From assembly GCA_964597445.1 (NCBI GenBank), contig CAZQXO010000076.1:1-6022 (forward strand): 6,022 nt of DNA. Direction: 5' to 3'. Below, piece after piece: positions 1 to 5,242 of this stretch. The stretch is from UBA10649 sp964597445 (lineage in GTDB: Bacteria > Actinomycetota > Actinomycetes > S36-B12). Numbering within the stretch: the first letter of the stretch is position 1; each line of letters begins with the position of its first letter. The translations under genes were made by a program, and so were the position numbers. Under the pieces are notes generated by a model, which was not told where the DNA came from, made no database searches, and saw only the letters and a program-made list of their open reading frames with translations.

Positions 1-55
1 GAACCTAGACTAACTGAACCAGAATCAGTTGGGCTGCCAATTACCCCATACCCCA
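1..55 (-). tRNA. tRNA-Gln, anticodon CUG, 3' part cut by window edge
   Basis: Read on the minus strand from base 55, the cloverleaf can be laid out by eye. The acceptor 5' strand is TGGGGTA (55-49). The D arm pairs GGGT with GCCC (46-43 and 34-31), with AATTGGCA as the loop. The anticodon stem ACTGA pairs with TCAGT (29-25 and 17-13), and the loop TTCTGGT gives anticodon CTG at 22-20, which reads Gln codon CAG. A 4-nt variable loop (12-9), the T-stem 5' strand CTAGG (8-4) and the start of the T loop TTC (3-1) follow. The 3' half of the T arm, the acceptor 3' strand and any CCA lie outside the window. U1 is visible; U1-A72 is typical of bacterial tRNA-Gln and is a known recognition feature for GatCAB. 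It lies 70 nt downstream of gltX on the same strand. In Actinomycetota tRNA-Gln and tRNA-Glu genes often sit here, so tRNA-Glu may follow beyond the edge. Confidence 0.93.
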
Positions 56-80
56 ATGGCTGCCGACGTGCGGCCCCACG

Positions 81-86
81 AGTATA
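81..86 (-). promoter_or_regulatory. possible -10 box for the tRNA-Gln promoter
   Basis: The minus strand carries TATACT at 86-81, one base from TATAAT, in otherwise very GC-rich DNA. A start about 7 nt downstream would give roughly 20 nt of 5' leader before the tRNA, a normal length for RNase P processing. No good -35 hexamer lies 17-18 nt upstream (the bases there read TCGGCC or similar), so this is a weak call. The tRNA may instead be read through from gltX. Confidence 0.4.
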
Positions 87-102
87 GACACTCCGCCACC
101 GG

Positions 103-117
103 GGGCCGACGCGGCCC
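103..117 (-). terminator. hairpin downstream of gltX, no T-run
   Basis: On the minus strand GGGCCG (117-112), loop CGT, CGGCCC (108-103) form a perfect 6-bp all-GC hairpin starting 8 nt after the gltX stop. No T-tract follows, so it is not a canonical intrinsic terminator. It could be a U-less terminator, a transcript-end stabiliser, or a processing structure between gltX and the tRNA. The pairing is certain; the function is inferred. Confidence 0.4.
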
Positions 118-125
118 ACCCCGAG

Positions 126-1607
126 TCACGCGCGGGACTGGAGACGCGCCAAGCAGGTCTCGCGACCGAGGATCTCCATCGACTCGAACAGAGGCGGCGA
201 CACGCGGTGCCCCGTGATCGCCACCCGCACGGGCCCGAAGGCCACCTTGGGCTTGAGCCCGAGACCATCGATCAGTGCGGCCCGAAGCGCCGCCTCGATG
301 TCGGAGGCCGTCCACGCGTCCAGCTTCTCCAGGGCAGCCGTCGCCGTCGCCACCGTCGTCCGACCCGATGCGTCGAGCAGCGCTTCCGCATCCCCGGCGT
401 CGACCGTGAACGCCTCCTCGGGAACGAGGAGGAAGCCGAGCATCCCGACCGCCTGGCCCAGGGTCTCCATCCGCTCCTGGACGAGTGGCACGGCCGCCGC
501 CAGCACCGCTCGCGCCTCGGACGTGATTGGCTCGCGCAGCACACCCGCGGCCACGAGGTACGGGATCACACGCTCGACCAGGTCAGCGGTGTCCAGCGCC
601 CGGATCCAGTCCCCGTTGATCGCCGTGCACTTCTTGAGGTCGAAGCGCGCAGGGTTGGGGCTCACGCGATCGAGGGTGAAGGCGGCCGCCAGCTCCGCAG
701 GGCTGAAGAACTCCCGATCCTCTCCCATCGACCAGCCGAGCAGGGAGAGGTAGTTCAGGAGCCCCTCGGGAAGGTAGCCCTCGTCGCGGTACCACTGGAG
801 CGAGGACTCCGGATCGCGCTTCGAGAGCTTCTTGTTGCCTTCGCCCATCACATACGGCAGGTGACCGAAGCGCGGCGTCGTCCCGTCGGAGATCCCGATG
901 GCGGCGAGCGCCTCGTAGAGGGCGATCTGCCGCGGCGTGGACGACAGGAGGTCCTCGCCGCGAAGCACGTGGGTAATGCGCATCAGCGCATCGTCGACGG
1001 GGTTGACCAAGGTGTAGAGCGGCTCGCCATTGGCCCGGAGCAGCACGTAGTCGGGTACCTGATCGGCCGCGAAGGTGATCGGCCCGCGCACGAGATCGTC
1101 CCAGGTCCAGTCCCGATCCGGCATGCGGAAGCGCAGGACGGATGGGCGGCCCTCCGCACGGTAGGACGCCACCTGATCCTCGGTCAGCGAGCGGCAGTGC
1201 CCGTCATAGCCGGGGGGACGATGCTCCGCTCGCGCCTGCTCACGACGCGCCTCCAGCTCCTCTGGCGTGCAGTAGCACCGATAGGCGTAGCCGCCGTCCT
1301 CCAGTCGGCGCGCGACATCAGCGTAGGTGCCCTCGCGCATGCGCTCGGACTGGCGGTAGGGGCCGTAGGGGCCGCCGACCACCGGGCCCTCGTCCCACGT
1401 CAGGCCGAGCCACTCCAGTGCCGCCAGGAGCGCCTCGTACGACTCCTCGCTGTCGCGGGCTGCATCCGTGTCCTCGATGCGGAAGACGAACGTCCCTCCG
1501 GTGTGTCGTGCGAAGGCCCAATTGAAGAGAGCCGTGCGCACCATCCCCACATGGGGGTTGCCCGTCGGCGACGGACAGAAGCGAACCCGCACGCCAGTCT
1601 CAGCCAC
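126..1607 (-). CDS. gltX: Glutamate-tRNA ligase (GluRS), class I
   Basis: This cytoplasmic enzyme attaches glutamate to tRNA-Glu using ATP. In bacteria lacking GlnRS it also charges tRNA-Gln, and GatCAB then amidates the product. The 493-residue protein has the class I signatures: SPTGNPHVGM at about 13-22 (the HIGH-type motif, here HVGM) and KLSKR at 260-264 (KMSKS-type). The insertion domain has Cys111-x-Cys113 and Cys138, spaced like zinc ligands in E. coli GluRS, although the fourth ligand is unclear. Residues 180-250 hold the conserved catalytic-domain blocks DYVLL, ITHVLRGEDLL and GHLPYV. The alpha-helical anticodon-binding domain follows, and near the end is VRVAITGHRVSPPLFES. Length is normal. 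The start is GTG at 1607-1605, preceded by the SD-like GGTGAGGG (1618-1611). It overlaps the upstream hydrolase gene by 8 nt, so translation is probably coupled. Stop is TGA at 128-126. Whether it is discriminating or not cannot be told here. Confidence 0.97.
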   Translation of the reverse strand: MAETGVRVRFCPSPTGNPHVGMVRTALFNWAFARHTGGTFVFRIEDTDAARDSEESYEALLAALEWLGLTWDEGPVVGGPYGPYRQSERMREGTYADVARRLEDGGYAYRCYCTPEELEARREQARAEHRPPGYDGHCRSLTEDQVASYRAEGRPSVLRFRMPDRDWTWDDLVRGPITFAADQVPDYVLLRANGEPLYTLVNPVDDALMRITHVLRGEDLLSSTPRQIALYEALAAIGISDGTTPRFGHLPYVMGEGNKKLSKRDPESSLQWYRDEGYLPEGLLNYLSLLGWSMGEDREFFSPAELAAAFTLDRVSPNPARFDLKKCTAINGDWIRALDTADLVERVIPYLVAAGVLREPITSEARAVLAAAVPLVQERMETLGQAVGMLGFLLVPEEAFTVDAGDAEALLDASGRTTVATATAALEKLDAWTASDIEAALRAALIDGLGLKPKVAFGPVRVAITGHRVSPPLFESMEILGRETCLARLQSRA

Positions 1608-2364
1608 GATCCCTCACCTGATTCGTCAGTGTTCCGATGCCGTCGATGGAGACGCTCACCTCATCACCCGCTGCCAGCGGACTGACACCCGCTGGCGTCC
1701 CCGTGAGGATGACGTCGCCGGGCAGAAGGGTCATGACCGAGCTGATCCATGCCACGAGCTCCCGCGGTGAGCGCACCATCTCGCCGAGGGTCGATGACTG
1801 TCGGACGACGCCGTTGACGCGACAGTCGATCGAGGCGTCGTCAAGGTCGACGTCGGTCACGATCCATGGCCCCAGGGGGCAGAACGTGTCGAAGCCCTTG
1901 GCCCTTCCCCACTGACCATCAACCCGCTGGAGGTCGCGTGCCGTCACGTCGTTCGCGCACGTGTAGCCGAGGATCACCTCGTCGACGCGATCCTCCTCCA
2001 CATCCCGGCACAGTCGACCGACGACGATCGCCAGCTCGGCTTCGTGCTCGACCTGCTCGGACTGCCAGGGCAGCAGGATCGGATCGCCGGGACCGATCAC
2101 GGCCGTGCTCGGCTTCAGGAAGACCATCGGCTCCTGAGGCGGGGCATCCCCGCCCATCTCACGGACGTGGTCGAGGTAGTTCTTCCCGACGGCGATGACC
2201 TTGGACGGCAGGACAGGTGCGACGAGGCGCACGTCGGCGAGCGCCACGACCCGCCCATCCGGCTCGAAGGGACCGAAGGGGTGGCTGGAGAGCAGAGCAA
2301 CAGCCTCGCCCTCGATCACTCCGTAGTGAAGGTCGTCCTCGAAGGAGACGCGGCAGATGCGCAC
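1600..2364 (-). CDS. FAH-superfamily hydrolase/decarboxylase (FAHD1-like)
   Basis: The 254-residue protein belongs to the fumarylacetoacetate hydrolase C-terminal-domain family. Members include acylpyruvases, oxaloacetate decarboxylases and HpcE-type isomerases, all metal-dependent and acting on short 2-oxo acids. Visible motifs in order: GKNYLDHVREMG (60-71), FLKP (82-85), EHEAEL (106-111) with metal ligands probably Glu108 and Glu110, GYTCANDVTARDLQ (133-146) with Asp139 as probable third ligand, KGFD with Lys156, and PGDVILTGTPAGV (215-227). Length fits the compact single-domain members. The start is GTG at 2364-2362; the cimA stop codon TAG lies in the likely SD (GGTAGGG, 2378-2372), 9 nt separating the genes. 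It ends in TGA at 1602-1600, inside the start of gltX. The substrate is unknown. Its place behind a pyruvate-using synthase suggests oxaloacetate/pyruvate or acylpyruvate chemistry, but that is only inference. Confidence 0.9.
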   Translation of the reverse strand: MRICRVSFEDDLHYGVIEGEAVALLSSHPFGPFEPDGRVVALADVRLVAPVLPSKVIAVGKNYLDHVREMGGDAPPQEPMVFLKPSTAVIGPGDPILLPWQSEQVEHEAELAIVVGRLCRDVEEDRVDEVILGYTCANDVTARDLQRVDGQWGRAKGFDTFCPLGPWIVTDVDLDDASIDCRVNGVVRQSSTLGEMVRSPRELVAWISSVMTLLPGDVILTGTPAGVSPLAAGDEVSVSIDGIGTLTNQVRDRG

Positions 2365-2373
2365 CCGCCGACC

Positions 2374-3948
2374 CTACCGATCCCGGCGCAGCAGCCCGTA
2401 TCGGACCGCATCCTCCAGTGCTCGCCAGGACGCCGCGATGACGTTCTCGTGGACACCCACGGTGCTCCAGGAGTCCTGACCGTCGGAGGTCCCGATCAGC
2501 ACGCGCGTGCGGGCGCCCGTACCGGCCTTCTCATCCAGGATGCGCACCTTGTAGTCCACGAGTCGCAGGCCTTCCAGATCGGGGTACTTCTGGAAGATCG
2601 CCCGGCGCAGTGCCCGGTCGAGCGCATTGACCGGGCCGTTGCCCTCGGCGGTCGAGATGATCCGCTCCCCATCGAGATGGATCTTCACTGTGGCCTCGGT
2701 GCTCACCTCGCCCTGTGCATCCTGCTCGACAATGGTGCGCCACGACTCGACCCGGAAGGACAGTTCACGCCCCTCACTCCCCCAGATGAGCAGCTCGAAC
2801 GAGGCATCCGCCGCCTCGAAGCTCCATCCCTCCGCCTCCAGCTCCTTGACCTGCTCGACCACGCGCGTCACGACCTCCGGCTTGTGAGAGAGGTCGTGAC
2901 CGAGTTCAGCTCCCTTGAGTTCGATCGAGGCGCGCCCGGCCATCTCCGTGACCAGCACATTCTGCTGGTTGCCGACGACGGCCGGGTCGATGTGGTTGTA
3001 CAGCTCCGCATTGACCTTGAGGGCGCTGGCATGCAGGCCCGCCTTGTGGGCGAAGGAGGCCCAGCCGGCGTAGGGCTGATGTGTGTTCGGTGCGATGTTG
3101 GCGATCTCGGCGATCGCGTGCGAGATGCGCACGGTCTCCTTGAGTGACTCCCCCGGGATGCAGTCGATACCGAGCTTCAGCTGCAGGTTGGGCACCACCA
3201 CGAAGAGATCGGCGTTCCCGGTGCGCTCGCCGTACCCGTTGGCCGTGCATTGCACATGGGAGACCCCGGCCTCCACCGCGGAGACCGAGTTGGCGATCGC
3301 GCATCCGGTGTCGTCCTGGCAGTGGATGCCCAGCCGGACGCCCGCACGTGCCTTCACGTCCGAGACCACCTCGTACATTCCATGCGGCAGCATGCCACCG
3401 TTGGTGTCGCACAGGACTCCGACCGAGGCTCCTGCCTCGGCCGCCGCGATGAGCAGTCGCACGCCGTAGTCGCGATCGTGGGCGTAGCCGTCGAAGAAGT
3501 GCTCCATGTCCACGAACACCCGTCGCCCTTCACCGACCAGGAAGCGCACGGTGTCCTGAACCATCGCGACGTTCTCGTCCAGGGTCGTGCGGAGCGCCTC
3601 CACCACATGCCGCACGTCCGACTTCGCCACGACCGTGACGACGGGGGCCTGGGAGTCGAGCAGGGCCCGTACCTGCTGGTCCTCCTCGACCCGCACCCCC
3701 GCCTTGCGCGTCGCGCCGAACGCGACCAGTTCGGCGTTGCGGAGCTTCAGCTCGGTCTGCGCCCGCTGGAAGAACTCGGTGTCCTTCGGCATCGCCCCGG
3801 GCCAGCCGCCCTCGATGAAGCCAACCCCGTAGTCGTCGAGGAGTCGCGCGACCGCGAGCTTGTCGGCCACCGAGTACGAGATGCCCTCCCTCTGGGCCCC
3901 GTCACGCAGGGTCGTGTCGTAGACGTGAAAGCCGTCAGGACGAGACAT
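2374..3948 (-). CDS. cimA: (R)-citramalate synthase, long form
   Basis: It condenses pyruvate and acetyl-CoA to (R)-citramalate, the first step of the threonine-independent route to 2-oxobutyrate and isoleucine; LeuCD and LeuB then process the product. The 524-residue protein starts with the DRE-TIM metallolyase signature DTTLRDGAQREG (11-22, Arg15/Asp16 at the active site). It continues with FIEGGWPG (44-51), KSDVRHV (109-115), FVDMEHFFDGY (145-155), VLCDTNGG (178-185) and VQCTANGYGERTGNADL (232-248), then HKAGLHASA (301-309). The C-terminal regulatory domain (about 390-520, including ISTAEGNGPVNALDRALR) is present, as expected for feedback control. The expected HxH metal motif reads His209-Cys-Gln211, which is odd. 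I chose ATG 3948-3946 because GAGGAAG precedes it and DTTLRDG lies 11 residues in. An in-frame ATG at 4071 would place the attenuator inside the gene. 2-isopropylmalate synthase is the main alternative; the long-form motifs and the Ile leader favour CimA. Confidence 0.93.
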   Translation of the reverse strand: MSRPDGFHVYDTTLRDGAQREGISYSVADKLAVARLLDDYGVGFIEGGWPGAMPKDTEFFQRAQTELKLRNAELVAFGATRKAGVRVEEDQQVRALLDSQAPVVTVVAKSDVRHVVEALRTTLDENVAMVQDTVRFLVGEGRRVFVDMEHFFDGYAHDRDYGVRLLIAAAEAGASVGVLCDTNGGMLPHGMYEVVSDVKARAGVRLGIHCQDDTGCAIANSVSAVEAGVSHVQCTANGYGERTGNADLFVVVPNLQLKLGIDCIPGESLKETVRISHAIAEIANIAPNTHQPYAGWASFAHKAGLHASALKVNAELYNHIDPAVVGNQQNVLVTEMAGRASIELKGAELGHDLSHKPEVVTRVVEQVKELEAEGWSFEAADASFELLIWGSEGRELSFRVESWRTIVEQDAQGEVSTEATVKIHLDGERIISTAEGNGPVNALDRALRRAIFQKYPDLEGLRLVDYKVRILDEKAGTGARTRVLIGTSDGQDSWSTVGVHENVIAASWRALEDAVRYGLLRRDR

Positions 3949-3952
3949 GGCT

Positions 3953-3959
3953 CTTCCTC
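3953..3959 (-). promoter_or_regulatory. ribosome binding site that sets the cimA start
   Basis: The minus strand reads GAGGAAG at 3959-3953, 4 nt before ATG at 3948-3946 (6 nt if AGGA is taken as the core). It is the best Shine-Dalgarno match in the leader. It lies downstream of the terminator T-run, so cimA can be translated only from transcripts that pass the attenuator. This supports 3948 over the upstream in-frame ATG. Confidence 0.75.
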
Positions 3960-3982
3960 GCAATCCGGTCGGACCGCCAACG

Positions 3983-4010
3983 AAAAAGCCCCCCGCGGGT
4001 GCGAAGGGCT
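3983..4010 (-). terminator. intrinsic terminator of the cimA attenuator
   Basis: On the minus strand AGCCCTTCGC (4010-4001) pairs with GCGGGGGGCT (3996-3987) around the loop ACCC. This gives a 10-bp stem with two G-T (G-U in RNA) pairs. The last stem T begins a run TTTTT (3987-3983). A GC-rich stem plus T-run is a canonical Rho-independent terminator. It lies 35 nt upstream of the cimA ATG, after the leader peptide ORF and not after a full-length gene, so it is most naturally an attenuator. It could also terminate leuB-ilvE transcripts coming from upstream. Confidence 0.85.
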
Positions 4011-4034
4011 GCGCGTCGACGTTGGTCGACGCGC
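4011..4034 (-). promoter_or_regulatory. perfect 10-bp leader hairpin abutting the leader stop codon
   Basis: On the minus strand GCGCGTCGAC (4034-4025), loop CAAC (4024-4021) and GTCGACGCGC (4020-4011) form a perfect 10-bp stem. The first paired base is the last base of the leader TAG stop codon. The terminator stem begins at the very next base. By analogy with amino-acid operon leaders this would be the 1:2 (pause) hairpin. A ribosome stalled on the Ile codons or resting on the stop codon would cover its 5' arm. I found only a short 4-bp CGCG alternative pairing of its 3' arm into the terminator, so a classic antiterminator is not evident. Confidence 0.75.
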
Positions 4035-4063
4035 TAGTTAATGATGATGACGGTGCTGTGCAC
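4034..4063 (-). CDS. leader peptide MHSTVIIIN upstream of cimA
   Basis: A 9-codon ORF opens with GTG at 4063-4061 and reads Met-His-Ser-Thr-Val-Ile-Ile-Ile-Asn, stopping at TAG (4036-4034). The Ile codons are ATC ATC ATT at 4048-4040, preceded by ACC (Thr) and GTC (Val). A run of codons for the end product of the downstream gene, followed at once by a hairpin and an intrinsic terminator, is the hallmark of ribosome-mediated attenuation: with scarce Ile-tRNA the ribosome stalls and the terminator is avoided. An SD-like AGGA (4074-4071) lies 7 nt upstream; GGAGG is nearer but too close. An in-frame ATG at 4081-4079 would give the 15-residue form MWQDGGVHSTVIIIN, with no clear SD. The ORF and hairpins are seen directly; the regulation is inferred. 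Confidence 0.75.
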   Translation of the reverse strand: MHSTVIIIN

Positions 4064-4064
4064 C
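4052..4064 (-). promoter_or_regulatory. small hairpin over the leader peptide start codon
   Basis: GGTGC (4064-4060), loop ACA, GCACC (4056-4052) form a 5-bp stem that encloses the leader GTG start. The same start-region bases GGGTGC (4065-4060) are also complementary to GCACCC (4002-3997), at the loop and inner stem of the terminator. The structures are short and could be chance in GC-rich DNA. Confidence 0.3.
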
Positions 4065-4069
4065 CCTCC

Positions 4070-4075
4070 ATCCTG
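4070..4075 (-). promoter_or_regulatory. possible -10 box of an internal cimA promoter
   Basis: The minus strand reads CAGGAT at 4075-4070, one base off the TANNNT pattern of actinobacterial -10 boxes. If used with a usual 6-nt gap, transcription would begin at 4063, the G of the leader GTG, giving a leaderless leader peptide. No recognisable -35 is present, and the same bases overlap the SD-like AGGA, so this is tentative. Without it, the leader would be reached by transcripts from leuB-ilvE. Confidence 0.3.
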
Positions 4076-4110
4076 CCACATGCACGACTTCGGTGGCCGC
4101 GGAGGAGCGA

Positions 4111-5232
4111 TCAGACCAGGCGATGGAGCCAGTTGTGACGGTCAGGCGACTGACCGGTCTGGATGTCCAGCAGCGCCTGGCGGAGCCGCTGGGTGACCGC
4201 ACCCGTACCCCCGTCGGACACGAGCCACGACCCGGAGCCACGGGACTTCACCTCCCCGACAGGGGTGATGACGGCTGCCGTGCCGCAGGCGAAGACCTCG
4301 GTGATCTCCCCCGACGCGCACCCGTCTCGCCAGTCATCGACGCTGATGCGTCCCTCCTCCGCTCGGATGCCGAGATCGGCGGCCACGGTGAGCAGGGACG
4401 CGCGGGTGATCCCGGGCAGGAGTGAGCCTGTCAGCGTGGGCGTGACCAGACGTGCGCTGTCGCCCGACCCGTACACGAAGTACAGGTTCATGCCGCCCAT
4501 CTCCTCGACCCAGCGACGCTCCACTGCATCCAGCCACACGACCTGGTCGCAGCCGTGCGAGGCTGCCTCGGCCTGCGCCACGAGCGACGCCGCGTAGTTT
4601 CCCGCGCACTTCGCCTCGCCGGTTCCGCCCTGTGCCGCCCGGACGTAGTCATCGGACACCCAGACGGACACAGGGGTCAGACCCCTCGGGAAGTAGGCCC
4701 CGGCCGGGGACGCGATCAGCAGGTACTCGTACCGGTTCGCCGGTCGGATCCCCAGGCCCACCTCGGTGGCGACCATGAACGGACGCAGGTAGAGGGACCG
4801 CTCCTGACCCGAGGGGACCCAGGCGCGATCCTGGCGGACGAGTGCCTCGATGGAGCCGAGGAACAGCTCGGGCGGGACCTCGGCCATGGCCAGCCGGCGA
4901 GCGGAATTGGCGAACCGCTCGGCATTCTGGAGCGGGCGGAAGGCCCAGATGCTGTCGTCCGCATGCCGGTAGGCCTTGAGCCCCTCGAAGATCGCCTGCC
5001 CGTAGTGCATGAAGTTGGTGGCCGGGTCCAGACTCAGGGGCCCGTAGGCCTCGAGTCGGGCATCGTGCCAGCCCTCGTCCTCGGTCCAGGTCGCTCGCAC
5101 CATGTTGTCGGTGAACGTCCGGCCGAACCCCGGATCCGCCAGTACCGCGTCGCGCTCCGCCGCATCGGCAGGATGGTCCGACGGTGTGACGGAGATCGGC
5201 CAGAGAGCCGTTCCGGAGTCAGTCGCAGTCAT
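4111..5232 (-). CDS. ilvE: Branched-chain amino acid aminotransferase (class IV PLP)
   Basis: This cytoplasmic enzyme transfers the amino group from glutamate to the 2-oxo acids of Val, Leu and Ile, the last step of all three pathways, reversibly. The 373-residue protein matches the long IlvE type seen in actinobacteria and in eukaryotic BCATs. Motifs: NFMHYGQAIFEGLKAYR (73-89), RPFMVATEVGLGI (150-162), GGTGEAKCAGNYAAS (202-216) with the PLP-binding Lys208, EEMGGMNLYFV (243-253), TPTLTGSLLPGITR (264-277) and FACGTAAVITPVGEV (314-328) for phosphate binding. The start is ATG at 5232-5230, 10 nt after the leuB stop, with GGGGTAGG in that junction. The same frame stays open to 5598, but this upstream part overlaps leuB on the same strand and has no family similarity, so it is excluded. 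The TGA stop is at 4113-4111. No terminator directly follows; the first one is the attenuator hairpin. Confidence 0.96.
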   Translation of the reverse strand: MTATDSGTALWPISVTPSDHPADAAERDAVLADPGFGRTFTDNMVRATWTEDEGWHDARLEAYGPLSLDPATNFMHYGQAIFEGLKAYRHADDSIWAFRPLQNAERFANSARRLAMAEVPPELFLGSIEALVRQDRAWVPSGQERSLYLRPFMVATEVGLGIRPANRYEYLLIASPAGAYFPRGLTPVSVWVSDDYVRAAQGGTGEAKCAGNYAASLVAQAEAASHGCDQVVWLDAVERRWVEEMGGMNLYFVYGSGDSARLVTPTLTGSLLPGITRASLLTVAADLGIRAEEGRISVDDWRDGCASGEITEVFACGTAAVITPVGEVKSRGSGSWLVSDGGTGAVTQRLRQALLDIQTGQSPDRHNWLHRLV

Positions 5233-5242
5233 GGAACGGAAC

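Noticed and set aside
103..117. palindrome after gltX as an operator or attachment site
   Set aside because: A 6-bp GC stem right after a stop codon is better explained as an RNA hairpin at a transcript end; there is no second copy, integrase or mobile gene nearby.
207..1685. 492-codon open frame on the plus strand opposite gltX
   Set aside because: It is an antisense shadow of gltX typical of high-GC DNA; its translation is rich in Arg, His, Gln and Pro without recognisable motifs, while gltX is certain.
2044..3147. 367-codon open frame on the plus strand opposite cimA and the FAH gene
   Set aside because: It spans the antisense of two clear genes and has no family motif; explained by codon bias.
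3250..4041. 263-codon open frame on the plus strand opposite cimA
   Set aside because: Antisense shadow with His- and Arg-rich translation and no recognisable domain.
4041..4049. ATG/GAT triplet run on the plus strand as a microsatellite
   Set aside because: It is simply the complement of the Ile codons of the leader peptide and is too short to be a repeat tract.
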